Shown here in pieces: positions 53,496 to 62,120 of a stretch of DNA of 64,000 nt (positions within the stretch are counted from its first letter, which is position 1; every line of letters starts with the position of its first letter). The DNA comes from Mycobacterium sp. GA-0227b (GTDB taxonomy: Bacteria; Actinomycetota; Actinomycetes; Mycobacteriales; Mycobacteriaceae): contig NZ_LQIK01000031.1 of assembly GCF_001499855.1 (NCBI RefSeq), positions 1 through 64,000 of the forward strand. Direction: 5' to 3'. The translations under genes were made by a program, and so were the position numbers. The notes under the pieces were generated by a model that ran no database searches, was not told the origin of the DNA, and saw nothing but the letters and a program-made list of their open reading frames with translations.

Positions 53496-54257
53496 ATGGA
53501 GTTGGTCGACAATTCGACTGTCCGCCGGGCTGTCGGTGAATTCGCTGCCCAGCCTGACCAACGACGCGCGATTGAGGTGCTTCGGTCGTGCATGTACGGC
53601 GAGTTACTCTTCGACCTCACCGGGTCAGACAAGCAAGTGGACAATTCGTTTCCGCGCGGATCCCGGATCCAGATCCGCGGCGGCACAGGGCCGGGCGGCG
53701 GTCGGGCGCTGTTTGCATTCACGCGTCAGGAGGAGATCGCTCGCCTGTATCCACCGGGCACTGAGATTCAGTCGATGGTCACGCCCGCGGCCGGCGCGCT
53801 GGGGTTGGCCCGGCAACAACAAGATTCCTGGCTCTATATCGATCCGGCAGGTCCAACGTGTGCGTTGTCGGCCACGGACTTGGAGTTCGCCTTGCGTAAT
53901 CCGAACAACGAACCATTGAAGACGACGCTCGCCGCGCTGGATGCCGGTCGCACCGGCAGGCGGGATGTCCTGGAAGTCCTTCAGAGAGAGGGCCCGATGT
54001 TGCTGGGTGCGGACGAGAAGTCCGTCGCGGGCAAGGTGCTCGTTCGTTCGATGGCCATGGCCGACGGCTCAACTGCTCTGGTCGGCTTTACCAGCGCTCC
54101 AGAGGTCGTCGCGTTCAACCCAGCGGATGCTGTCGCGGCCCTCAGTACGCTCGAGGTGCTGGAGATGGTTCACAGAAACGGCTATAGCGGAATCGTCATA
54201 AACCCCGCCGGGCCATCAATTTCGTTCTCCAAAGCCGAAATCGGGGCCAACGGATAG
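53496..54257 (+). CDS. SseB-like protein near ESX toxin genes
   Basis: A 253-residue soluble protein with a tandem SseB-type fold: two related halves, each with a beta-rich segment (ELLFDLTGSD...ALFAFTRQEEIARLYPPG and KVLVRSMAMADGSTALVGFTSAPEVVAFNP) ending in a helix and an IxPAGPxxxxS motif (YIDPAGPTCALS, VINPAGPSISFS). SseB-fold proteins often accompany type VII and polymorphic-toxin genes. Function unproven; an immunity or chaperone-like role is possible. Confidence 0.7.
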   Translation: MELVDNSTVRRAVGEFAAQPDQRRAIEVLRSCMYGELLFDLTGSDKQVDNSFPRGSRIQIRGGTGPGGGRALFAFTRQEEIARLYPPGTEIQSMVTPAAGALGLARQQQDSWLYIDPAGPTCALSATDLEFALRNPNNEPLKTTLAALDAGRTGRRDVLEVLQREGPMLLGADEKSVAGKVLVRSMAMADGSTALVGFTSAPEVVAFNPADAVAALSTLEVLEMVHRNGYSGIVINPAGPSISFSKAEIGANG

Positions 54258-54299
54258 GTGTCAATCGGGCGGATTGATCTCACACCATGGTGCCGCGTC

Positions 54300-54390
54300 C
54301 TAGTAGTTACCGCCATTGCGTCTGGCTTCACCTATGTATCCATCGTGCTGTCCGGCTCACTTGTTCAGGACCACGCTTTCGTCAAGTAGT
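54300..54390 (-). pseudogene. Orphan fragment of a polymorphic-toxin C-terminus
   Basis: Minus strand reads VVLNK-stop-AGQHDGYIGEARRNGGNY-stop, matching VVLGKWAGPEDGYIGEARKNGGIYYD of the intact toxin at 55268-57052 (about 80 percent DNA identity over 85 bases by eye). Two stop codons interrupt it. Such orphan C-terminal cassettes downstream of immunity genes are typical of polymorphic toxin loci that swap toxin tips by recombination. Confidence 0.75.
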
Positions 54391-54465
54391 TGCGAGCTGA
54401 GTCGGTGTTGCGCCGAAATGACGTCGGCTGCCGTTCTCGACTCCTAGGTGGTTGCAGGCCGGCGA

Positions 54466-54804
54466 TTAGCGGAGTTGCCAGCCTACGCATCGGCCGATTT
54501 CCTCGAAGGCTGCCGATGACAGTTCAGGATGCCGCTGGCTGAATCTTCCGATGACGTCATTGACGCCTTCGGCCAAAGTCATGGTTCCCCAATCAATCGG
54601 CATCGCAACCGCTTTGCGGACTAATTCAATGACTCGGTCGGCGGCGACGTTACCCTCGTCCTCTCCGTAGCGATCGATAAGCTTCTGCCGGTCCACCCGG
54701 GGTATTGCGGATTCGCTCATACCGATGAGGACCGCTTCGTTAATGGTGTCCGTGTCCATTCCGGGCGGAACGGACTGTACTTCATCGAAACAATCGTCAG
54801 TCAC
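54466..54804 (-). CDS. Small hypothetical, possible second immunity gene
   Basis: A 112-residue acidic protein (IGMSESAIPRVDRQKLIDRYGEDEGNVAADRVIELVRKAV and WGTMTLAEGVNDVIGRFSQRHPELS). No family recognised. It lies 45 bases downstream of the immunity-like gene of the toxin operon and upstream of the orphan toxin fragment, so it may be an immunity gene kept from an older cassette. Its GC is low for the window. Confidence 0.5.
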   Translation of the reverse strand: MTDDCFDEVQSVPPGMDTDTINEAVLIGMSESAIPRVDRQKLIDRYGEDEGNVAADRVIELVRKAVAMPIDWGTMTLAEGVNDVIGRFSQRHPELSSAAFEEIGRCVGWQLR

Positions 54805-54848
54805 CGTCGTTTGTCCGCTCGGTCAACTGGTCCACAGTATAGCTCCAA

Positions 54849-55268
54849 CTATTTTGGTTTCTGGATTCCAGCGTGCGCCGCCTCATAGTATTTCAGAATA
54901 TTGTCTCGAACCCACCGCAACTCCTCAGCGCTGGTCTTGGTCTCGAAACTTACGGTCTTGATCAGTTCTTCGAGGGGCACGTCAGGCATCGGAGCAAATT
55001 TCGTGAGGTACTGCCACTTAAAAGATGCATCGTGAGGACCGAATACGTTGGGTGCATCCAGCGGCGCAATCATGCAATTTACGCTGCCCTCGCGGGATGA
55101 CTGATAGATCTGAACCTTGCAATCTGCGGATTTGTAGTAGACAACAGAACCATGCCTACCGCCTTCATCGACATGATCGTCGACATTATCTAAAGTGAAC
55201 CCAAGATCAGACAACAGAGGGCCGACTATGGACTCCACTTCAGTCGGAAAGTGATCAACCATGTCCAT
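54849..55268 (-). CDS. Probable immunity protein of the adjacent toxin
   Basis: A 139-residue acidic protein (MDMVDHFPTEVESIVGPLLSDLGFTLDNVDD, YKSADCKVQIYQSSREGSVNCMIAPLDAP). No family recognised. Its ATG overlaps the toxin stop (TGATG), with AGGAAG just before it; an in-frame ATG six bases downstream would give better spacing. Position directly after the toxin C-terminus and lower GC than core genes mark it as the cognate immunity gene (inference). Confidence 0.6.
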   Translation of the reverse strand: MDMVDHFPTEVESIVGPLLSDLGFTLDNVDDHVDEGGRHGSVVYYKSADCKVQIYQSSREGSVNCMIAPLDAPNVFGPHDASFKWQYLTKFAPMPDVPLEELIKTVSFETKTSAEELRWVRDNILKYYEAAHAGIQKPK

Positions 55269-57052
55269 CAACTTCCTACTCTCACCCATGAGTTTCCAAT
55301 TCGCTCATATCCGTATGCGGGTGCATTCTGGATCAGATACTTTATCTCCTTTGCGGAGAACGAATTAGGGTCGGTGCGGATGACGTCTTCGACCGACGAG
55401 AATCTCGTGCCTTCAACGACATAGTCGATGCGTGGAACGCCGCCCTCCAGCTGAGTCTTGAGGAACTGCTCGTTGACCTGCCACCCGAGTGCGTCCGCCT
55501 CTGGTCTGCTGAGGCCATGACCGATAGCGCTCCAAGTATCGGGTCCTGTGTCGTAGTAGATACCGCCGTTCTTCCTGGCTTCACCTATGTATCCATCTTC
55601 TGGTCCGGCCCACTTCCCCAGGACCACGCGGTCTGCATTCCCGGTGTCGGAATTTGGACTTGGCATGTGATGTGTAGAGAGATCTGCGACTTGGCGGGCG
55701 AGCTCAACTGTGGGCTGGCCATTCACGTAGGCCTCGTTGAGGCTTGATGCCACAGCTGGAGCGTCAGGCGAGTAGCCGTCAGAGTAATCCCATACGGCAG
55801 GTGGTGATTGATCGCCCGCTGAGGGACTGAGCGGAGTTGGCTGATCGACCGTCCCTGGCGCACTTGGCGTATCGATGACATCGTCGGGGATGGCCGCCCG
55901 AGCGCCGTGGGCGGCCAGGGCGGCTTCACCGCCGAACATGGCACCCGGCGCGGTGATCGCGGTTTCGCCGGCGAGCTCACCAAAGTAGTGCCCGGGGTAC
56001 TTCGTCAAGTGCTCGATTTCCTCGGTCCAGGAGTCGACGGGGTTGGTGATCCGTTCCCAGGTGCCCTTGGCCGTTTCGGACCAGGAGTCCTTGAACTCCT
56101 CCCATCCGTTGGCTCCGATGAGGCCTTTGATGCTCTCCTCGGTGTTGAACCAACCTTCGGCGAACCCGTCCGAGACGCTGGGCGGCGGCACCGCTTCATA
56201 CTCGGTCGGCTTCGACGCGGGAAGGGGTTTCTGCGCTGCAGCGACGATCGCGTCAAGTCGCTGCTCGATCTGCTCTGGCGGCACACCATCGCGCAGCATC
56301 GCCTGCCGAGCGAGGTTCTTGAACTGCTCGACCTTCGCCGGGTCCATCGGCAGTGGCCCGGCTGGGGCGGCCGCGACGTCGTCGGCGGTCGGCGACCCGG
56401 GCTGATGACCGGGCTCGCCCGTGAGCTGATCCAGTGCACTATCGAGACTGTCCGGTGGGGACGAGGGTTCGCCGGGCTTGGGTTCTTTACGCTGTTCGCC
56501 GTTCTGGGGTAGCAGCAGCTCTTCTAGTGAAGAGGCCGTCTTCACTGCCGGCTCGGTTGTCCCACTGGCAGCCGTTATTGCCCCCGCCAGGTCGGCGTCA
56601 ATTCGCTCGCCGTCGGCAAGCGCGGCGCTGATGCGCTCTTGTAGATCGGTGACCTTGGCCGCGACCTGCGCGGCGTATTCCTCCGTCATGTGACTGGTGT
56701 CAGGGGGGATCACCTGATTGGTCGACTCGTTGATGACCACCACGGGCTGAGTGGCCGCGTCGTCGAGGATGCGCTTGATCGTCTCGGCGAGATCTTCAGC
56801 GTCCTTATGGACCAGTTCCATCCTGGTCGCGGCGCTACCGAGATTGTCGGCCAAGCCATCGTGGTCACTCGCCGTGGCCGTCATCGCGGACTTGGCCGCA
56901 TCCGCGCCCTTTCCCTCCCAGGTGGAGACCGTAATCAACGAGCGATATAACTCAGCGGAGTTGCTGTGGTTAGCGGCTGCTTCACGCGCTGATTGGGCTA
57001 GGTCGGCGATCTCGGGAGGCCACTCTTTGAGCTCCTTCAAGTTCAGCGACAC
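55268..57052 (-). CDS. ESX-linked polymorphic toxin with WXG-type head
   Basis: A 594-residue protein. The first 100 residues are helical with W45-E-G47, a WXG100-like head for type VII export. A long Pro/Ser/Glu-rich middle (about 170-330) and a Gly/Ala stretch follow. The C-terminal 120 residues (from DRVVLGKWAGPEDGYIG through ending YLIQNAPAYGYERIGNSWVRVG) form a compact module shared with the orphan fragment at 54300, so this is the exchangeable toxin tip. Its activity is not identifiable. Upstream, a small partner gene is nine bases away; downstream, the immunity gene overlaps. Confidence 0.75.
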   Translation of the reverse strand: MSLNLKELKEWPPEIADLAQSAREAAANHSNSAELYRSLITVSTWEGKGADAAKSAMTATASDHDGLADNLGSAATRMELVHKDAEDLAETIKRILDDAATQPVVVINESTNQVIPPDTSHMTEEYAAQVAAKVTDLQERISAALADGERIDADLAGAITAASGTTEPAVKTASSLEELLLPQNGEQRKEPKPGEPSSPPDSLDSALDQLTGEPGHQPGSPTADDVAAAPAGPLPMDPAKVEQFKNLARQAMLRDGVPPEQIEQRLDAIVAAAQKPLPASKPTEYEAVPPPSVSDGFAEGWFNTEESIKGLIGANGWEEFKDSWSETAKGTWERITNPVDSWTEEIEHLTKYPGHYFGELAGETAITAPGAMFGGEAALAAHGARAAIPDDVIDTPSAPGTVDQPTPLSPSAGDQSPPAVWDYSDGYSPDAPAVASSLNEAYVNGQPTVELARQVADLSTHHMPSPNSDTGNADRVVLGKWAGPEDGYIGEARKNGGIYYDTGPDTWSAIGHGLSRPEADALGWQVNEQFLKTQLEGGVPRIDYVVEGTRFSSVEDVIRTDPNSFSAKEIKYLIQNAPAYGYERIGNSWVRVGS

Positions 57053-57061
57053 TTGGTCAAC

Positions 57062-57376
57062 TCACAGCGCAGAACCCGCGTCGTCGATCGCCTGGGCACC
57101 GCCGGCATCGGTACGCACATAGCTGTCGGCCGCGTCGCGATGTCCCTGCGCGTGGCGGATGAAATGCTCGTTGAACTGCGTACCTTCGGCTTCCCACGCC
57201 GCCAGCATCCCCTGCAACGCGGTCGCTGCCGATCCCGAGCCGAGAGCCGCTTTGCTCGCCCGTGACTGAGCCGTTTGATGCGTCGCCCGAAAGGCGCTGG
57301 CGTGACCGTCGAGCTGGTCTGCCGCCATGCGCAGTTCTGTCGGATCGACCTTCAGCGGCTCGTTCGGATTCGACAC
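57062..57376 (-). CDS. EspC/WXG100-like ESX secretion partner
   Basis: A 104-residue helical protein of the ESX secretion-associated type (WXG100/DUF2580-like). It has two helical halves with WEAEG near the turn and a C-terminal YVRTD, which fits the YxxxD/E type VII export signal. It sits nine bases upstream of the large toxin gene and likely forms a heterodimer with that protein's head for export. Confidence 0.78.
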   Translation of the reverse strand: MSNPNEPLKVDPTELRMAADQLDGHASAFRATHQTAQSRASKAALGSGSAATALQGMLAAWEAEGTQFNEHFIRHAQGHRDAADSYVRTDAGGAQAIDDAGSAL

Positions 57377-57452
57377 CGTGCCCCCTTCCCTGTTTGCCGC
57401 ACATTAACATCGCTGCGTTGCCCTCTGACGCGGCAGATTTGTCCGCGGGAGT

Positions 57453-57686
57453 TTGGTGGTCGTCGGATTCGCTTGGCTATCGGGCAAAGTGTTCGTAGGC
57501 ACGCATGGGGCCTTGCTGTTCCTGTCCGGCGCTGCAGTCGACCTCGTTGCGTCCGCCGTGGCTGCCGCCGCACTTCTTCGATCAGGCTCTTCAAGCCTCA
57601 TGGGGATGGCCCTCAGCATCGCAGGCTCGTACGGCGTGGTTCTCGTCGGCGGGCTTATCTATGGAGTTTGGATAATCCGGCGGTGA
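57453..57686 (+). CDS. Small two-helix membrane protein
   Basis: A 77-residue protein with two or three hydrophobic helices (VVVGFAWLSGKVFVGTHGALLFLSG, ALSIAGSYGVVLVGGLIYGVWII) ending in RR. The start is TTG 57453 or GTG 57456. Its TGA overlaps the GTG of the next membrane-protein gene. No function assigned; it may be a membrane component of the neighbouring ESX modules. Confidence 0.5.
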   Translation: MVVVGFAWLSGKVFVGTHGALLFLSGAAVDLVASAVAAAALLRSGSSSLMGMALSIAGSYGVVLVGGLIYGVWIIRR

Positions 57687-57978
57687 GTGAATCGGAGAGG
57701 ATTTCAGCGGCGAGCTATGGCCCGGCGACTTTCGTTGCAGCACTTGGAAATACCCTCGTGGTCTGCTTTGTGACGTGGTACTTCGTTCCGTGGTTCGCAC
57801 TCGTAGTGTTCACTGTCCCGCTTCTCTTGCTGGACTTTGTAATCGGTGTTGTATTCGTGATGCCCGGGCGCGTTGGGACAAGTTGGACGGGAATGCTCAT
57901 CGGCTTGATCGCGGCTCCGCAACGTTACTTCTCTTCCTGCCCGGCCTCCTGTTAGTTCAGGCGATCAATCTGGTGTGA
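57683..57978 (+). pseudogene. Small membrane protein, probably frameshifted near its C-terminus
   Basis: From GTG 57683 the frame encodes two hydrophobic helices (ATFVAALGNTLVVCFVTWYFVPWFALVVFTV, LLLDFVIGVVF) then MLIGLIAAPQRYFSSCPASC and stops at 57955. Shifted by one base near 57918 the same DNA reads ATLLLFLPGLLLVQAINLV-stop, a clear third helix ending at 57978. The natural protein was probably about 98 residues. A real one-base change or a sequencing error would explain it. Confidence 0.5.
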
Positions 57979-58203
57979 CTGACCGGTGCGACTGATCAGC
58001 GTTCTGTAAACGTTCCGCGGGCGGTGTCCTCCCGACGTCGTCACGATTGCGCGAACTCGGTTCACTCACTATGCATGACCACAGCTGGGTGTAGAGAGCG
58101 CCGACTGGCCGCGGAGGTCGGTACTCACCGCTGAATTGGTGCGTCCCGGCCCCTCCGACGTGCTGGAGAATGGACGGGCCATCAATACGAGACAGGGGAT
58201 TCT

Positions 58204-58488
58204 GTGCTTGTCGATCCGGAGATCCTGCGCGCGTTCGCCGGCCACGTAGACACCGTCAGCGGACGTATCACTGATGCCGCCGTGGGACCCACCGTCACGT
58301 CGGCGGCAGACGGGTTGCCCGGGTCGACAACACAGTGGGCGGCGAGATCGGTCGGGGAGCATTTCACTCAGATGGCCGACAAGCTGGCAGCGAATGTGGC
58401 GAAGATGGGTGAGGCCGTGCGCGGGGCGGGGGACACCTTTGAGGTGGCCGACGCGACACTGGCGACCAACTTCGATGGATTGTTCTGA
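58204..58488 (+). CDS. EspC/DUF2580-like ESX secretion partner
   Basis: A 94-residue helical protein of the type VII secretion target family (LVDPEILRAFAGHVDTVSGRI, AARSVGEHFTQMADKLAANVAKMGEAVRGAGDTFEVAD). It has no tryptophan-x-glycine turn but the LxDP start and two long helices fit DUF2580. It starts at GTG and is three bases ahead of the large WXG-headed gene, mirroring the pair at 55-57 kb on the other strand. Confidence 0.75.
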   Translation: MLVDPEILRAFAGHVDTVSGRITDAAVGPTVTSAADGLPGSTTQWAARSVGEHFTQMADKLAANVAKMGEAVRGAGDTFEVADATLATNFDGLF

Positions 58489-58491
58489 CCG

Positions 58492-59862
58492 ATGCTGCCT
58501 TCCCGGCCGACTCTGCGGGGTTGGAATCCAGAGTCGTTGTCGACCTCCGCCGCGGCGATCAAAACGCGAGCACAGACAGTGGCCGATGCCGTGTCGGGTA
58601 TCGATACGGCGTGCGCGCAGATGCCGGAAACCCGGGCATGGTCGGGAGCATCGCATGACGCCGCGAGTGCGATGTTCGGGCGAGCGGAGCGTGAAGCGTC
58701 GAAGTTCTCGGAATACGCCAGCAAGGTTGCGGCGGCGTTGAGGAGTGGCTCCGAGTCGATCGGTACTGCCCGCAAGACGCTGCTGGCCAAGGCCGACGAA
58801 CTCGACGCCGGCCCGTTGAACGTCAGTGATCAATGGGTGGTGCTCGTCGATCCGGTCTACATGTCCGAGGAGGAGATGGCCAAGCTGCAGGCGTTGGCCC
58901 AGCAGGAGCAGGCCACCGTCAACACGATGCTGACAGCTGTCGGTGATGCCGACAACGCGACCGCGGACGCCGTCGTGGCCGCAGGCAACGAATTCGGGTT
59001 CGTCGAGGCGGGCCCGCCGACCGATCTGGGCGACATCATGTTGCCCACGGCGCAGCGCCCCCAGGATCAGGTGCCGGACCCGCGCACAGTCGTCGGCATG
59101 ATGGCGCAGGACTCGATCCGCGCCGCCGATCAGCAGCAGAACGTCCGGGAAGTCATCGAATCCACAAACAAGCACGGCGAGGAGGTGACGACAGTGATCA
59201 AACAGGACGGCAGCAAGGCCGTCACCACCCGCATGGATCCTTTCGATTGGCCGAGCAAGCAGAACTTCTACCAAATGGAGGAGTTCGACAAGGATGGCAA
59301 TTTCGTGGCCCGGACGAGTTCGTGGCATGACATGGGGACCGACTGCGATTACACGTCGATCACCTACGCCGACGGCTCGAACTTGACGATGTCGATGGAC
59401 CCGACTGGACACCGGACCGCCGGCTTCACCACGGCAGGCGGTCGGCACAGTGCAGTGCCCGTCGAGTTGATCGACAATATCTCGACGGGTACCGGGGCTG
59501 CCATGTCGGGGCTGGAGAAGCACATCGTTCGTGGCGGCTCGTTGCCGATGCTCACCGCGGAGTCGGTCGAAAACATCGGGAAGACGATGAAGTTCGGCGG
59601 TCCAGCGCTGGGGGCGGCGACGACGGTGTTCGATATGGTGATGGCCGATTCGGGCAAGGAGCGGTGCGTCGCCCTGGTAGCCGGTATCGCGGGTGCCGGC
59701 GGCGGGTGGGGCGGTGTGGAAGCTGGTGTGGCGGTAGGTGCTTTGGGAGGACCTTGGGCGCCGATCACCGTACCGGCCGGGGTGCTGATTCTCGGGGGCC
59801 TCGGAGCTTTCGGTGGTTCCGAATTGGGCAAATTCGTTGGAGATGTCGTATGTCCGTACTGA
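58492..59862 (+). CDS. ESX-linked large effector with WXG-type head and Gly-rich C-terminus
   Basis: A 456-residue protein. The helical head contains RAWSGASHDAASAMFG (WxG turn near residue 50) and coiled segments to about 190. A beta-rich middle follows (TTVIKQDGSKAVTTRMDPFDW, YTSITYADGSNLTMSMDPTGH). The C-terminal 90 residues are Gly/Ala-rich and hydrophobic (ALVAGIAGAGGGWGGVEAGVAVGALGGPW), suggesting membrane insertion, as in pore-forming or channel-like effectors. It overlaps the downstream membrane gene by 13 bases, so that gene is probably its immunity partner. Confidence 0.7.
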   Translation: MLPSRPTLRGWNPESLSTSAAAIKTRAQTVADAVSGIDTACAQMPETRAWSGASHDAASAMFGRAEREASKFSEYASKVAAALRSGSESIGTARKTLLAKADELDAGPLNVSDQWVVLVDPVYMSEEEMAKLQALAQQEQATVNTMLTAVGDADNATADAVVAAGNEFGFVEAGPPTDLGDIMLPTAQRPQDQVPDPRTVVGMMAQDSIRAADQQQNVREVIESTNKHGEEVTTVIKQDGSKAVTTRMDPFDWPSKQNFYQMEEFDKDGNFVARTSSWHDMGTDCDYTSITYADGSNLTMSMDPTGHRTAGFTTAGGRHSAVPVELIDNISTGTGAAMSGLEKHIVRGGSLPMLTAESVENIGKTMKFGGPALGAATTVFDMVMADSGKERCVALVAGIAGAGGGWGGVEAGVAVGALGGPWAPITVPAGVLILGGLGAFGGSELGKFVGDVVCPY

Positions 59863-60623
59863 ACCTCCCCGAGCCGAGTAATTGGGCCAAATCCGGCAAG
59901 CTGCCGTTGTGGGCGATTCTCGGGTGCCTCGCGATCATTACCTACATTGCGGTTCTTGGAACCTTGGCCGCCCTCCGCGGCAATTATCTGACGACGGTCT
60001 TGCTGTTCGGTGTCCTCACGATTCCGCTGTTGATCATGGCGATGGTTCTGTTTGGTGCCACCGGGAGGATAAGCGTCCGGACAACTAGCGACGCAACGGG
60101 ATTCACGGTATGGCCAGACAAGCGGCTTGGCGCACTGTACTTTACTGCGCTCGTGATTGCGGTCCCGGCGTGCCTGCTGTTTGCACTCTTTCTTCCGCGT
60201 GGAGTGCTTGACATTCCCATTTCCCGCGGCCTGCAGATCTTCTCACCACCACTCTTCATCGTGGCGGCTTTGATCGCAGTTATCGGCTTGGTTGCCGGGG
60301 TGCGGCGAGGAGGCTTCGGACATCTCAAGTTCACCCCGGCGATGATCGAGATCGCGGACGTCCTCAGGACAAGGGTCCTGGAGTGGGACGACATCATCGA
60401 TGTCACAGACCATTCGGAAACCAAGAAGGCCGGTAGATCGGTGGTGCTATGTTTGCGTGACGGCGGCGAAGAGGTCGTCGGCGGCCTGAACCTGTACATA
60501 CCGACCGGGGTGCCGCTCTACTGGATGATGCGGCACTACTGGAAACATCCCGAGGACCGGATGGAGTTGGTGGATAGCCGTGCGGCCGAGCGGCTTCGAG
60601 ATGGGGAATTCGCGCTCGACTGA
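59850..60623 (+). CDS. Membrane protein with PH-like domain, probable immunity/partner
   Basis: A 257-residue protein with four transmembrane helices in two pairs (WAILGCLAIITYIAVLG, VLLFGVLTIPLLIMAMVL; FTALVIAVPACLLFALF, PPLFIVAALIAVIGLVAGV) and a C-terminal PH-like cytoplasmic domain (GFGHLKFTPAMIEIADVLRTRVLEWDDIIDVTD). It overlaps the Gly-rich effector gene, which is consistent with a membrane immunity protein against a membrane-inserting toxin. Confidence 0.65.
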   Translation: MSVLNLPEPSNWAKSGKLPLWAILGCLAIITYIAVLGTLAALRGNYLTTVLLFGVLTIPLLIMAMVLFGATGRISVRTTSDATGFTVWPDKRLGALYFTALVIAVPACLLFALFLPRGVLDIPISRGLQIFSPPLFIVAALIAVIGLVAGVRRGGFGHLKFTPAMIEIADVLRTRVLEWDDIIDVTDHSETKKAGRSVVLCLRDGGEEVVGGLNLYIPTGVPLYWMMRHYWKHPEDRMELVDSRAAERLRDGEFALD

Positions 60624-60653
60624 TGGCGACCGACAGGTATGCCGCGACCTGAG

Positions 60654-61673
60654 TCAGCCGCGCTGGGTGATGCGTTGCGCCACCTCGCCGTAGCGTTCGA
60701 ACCGCCCCGGGTCTGCGAGCGCGTTGTACAACACGATGCGTGACGCCACATCGCCGTACTTCTCGACGAGCGCGTCCGCCAAGCCATTCCACGTCGACTC
60801 CGTCGCGAACGTCGCGATGTGCTCGTCGCTGATCTGTGCCGCCATGCCTTGGTAGTCGCCGGCCTTCTGCTTCTCCCGGATCCGCGCCGTCGTGCCCTCG
60901 AAGCCCGCCTCGTCCCAGATGAACGCATAGTTCGGCGTGCTGCCGTAGAAGCTCATGCTCGCCCGCACCAACTCCCGTTCCCGATGCCGCTCCTCATCGG
61001 TGTCTCCCACGATCGTCATCACCGGCACGATCACCGCGATGTCATCCGGCGACCGCCCCGACTTTGCCGCGCCCTCAGCAACATTCGGCATCACATGCCT
61101 TCCGATGTACCCCGGCTCGCCGAGCGGATGCACATGGATTCCGTCGGCCACCTCTCCCGCCATCCGCAACATCCACGGGTTCACCGCCGCCACATCTACT
61201 TTCGGATCCGGCGCGTCTATCGGCCCCGCGCTCCACTGCGGCGTGATGAAGTCCAGGCTGTAGAAGTCGCCGTGATGTTCCAGCTTGCCTGTCCGAAACG
61301 CGTGAAAGCACGCTTTCACCGCACGCACGTAATCCCGCAGCCGCGGGCCCGGGCGCTCGAACTCCATCCCGTATCGCCGCACCACGTGCGTGCGCACCTG
61401 CGTGCCCAAGCCCAAACGAAATCGGCCGCCCGTCGCCTCCTGCAACTCCCACGCCGTCGCCGCCGTCACGAACGGACTGCGCGGAAACGCCACCGCGACT
61501 CCGGTCGACAACTCCAACCCCGGCGCCGCCTCCGCCGCCACGGCCGCGTTCAGGTACGGCGTGCGACCGGTCTCGGTGAACAGCAAGCCAGAGAACCCGG
61601 CGTCCCGTGTCCGCCGGGCCAGGTCACCGATTTCTCGCAGCGGCTGCGGAGTCGTCATCACGTCGACGTGCAC
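60654..61673 (-). CDS. LLM-class F420-dependent oxidoreductase (TIGR03617-type)
   Basis: A 339-residue bacterial luciferase-like monooxygenase family protein using coenzyme F420. Blocks VHVDVMTTPQPLREIGDLAR, GFSGLLFTETGRTPYLNAAVAAEA, GGRFRLGLGTQVRTHVVRRYGMEFERPGPRLRDYV and ADGIHVHPLGEPGYI are characteristic. I start at GTG 61673; 39 residues of upstream open frame are unlike the family. Mycobacteria hold dozens of such enzymes; substrate unknown. Confidence 0.87.
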   Translation of the reverse strand: MHVDVMTTPQPLREIGDLARRTRDAGFSGLLFTETGRTPYLNAAVAAEAAPGLELSTGVAVAFPRSPFVTAATAWELQEATGGRFRLGLGTQVRTHVVRRYGMEFERPGPRLRDYVRAVKACFHAFRTGKLEHHGDFYSLDFITPQWSAGPIDAPDPKVDVAAVNPWMLRMAGEVADGIHVHPLGEPGYIGRHVMPNVAEGAAKSGRSPDDIAVIVPVMTIVGDTDEERHRERELVRASMSFYGSTPNYAFIWDEAGFEGTTARIREKQKAGDYQGMAAQISDEHIATFATESTWNGLADALVEKYGDVASRIVLYNALADPGRFERYGEVAQRITQRG

Positions 61674-61950
61674 GGTGGAACAGTACGTCGATTCGCTCGC
61701 CGGCGTGTGCACTGCCGGACCATAACGTGTCGCATTGCGTTTGAGAGCGAAGAGTCGCGGGTCCGTCACCGTCGCTTTCGACGTCGCCACAAGAGGAGTG
61801 ATGATCAGAAGCTAGCGGCGACCTCTTCGTGTGGATACCCGGCCCGCCCGAGGGCACCACGCGACCCTAGTGTCCTGAGTCGTTACCTCGTCGTCAGTGA
61901 GAATTCGAGGTTCGCGCGTTCGGTGTGGTCCGGTTTCGGCTTCCTATGCT

Positions 61951-62012
61951 CGAGATTGCACACACGGCTGTGGTCGTCTTCTCAGATCAGCACAACCCTG
62001 GATGCAATCTCG
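61951..62012. repeat. Palindromic intergenic repeat, copy 3
   Basis: Left arm CGAGATTGCACACACGG (61951-61967) and right arm CCCTGGATGCAATCTCG (61996-62012), less perfect than copy 2 but followed by the same GCGCTAGG. It lies in the 447-base space between the oxidoreductase start and the end of the MpaB-type gene, which holds no other recognisable feature. Confidence 0.65.
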
Positions 62013-62120
62013 GCGCTAGGACCATTTCGCAGACCAGCACCCCCGGCCACGTGCGTGCGTACAGGCACCCCAAATACTGCTCCAAGCTAACGACTCACGA
62101 TACTCGCGCTACTGGGCCGT

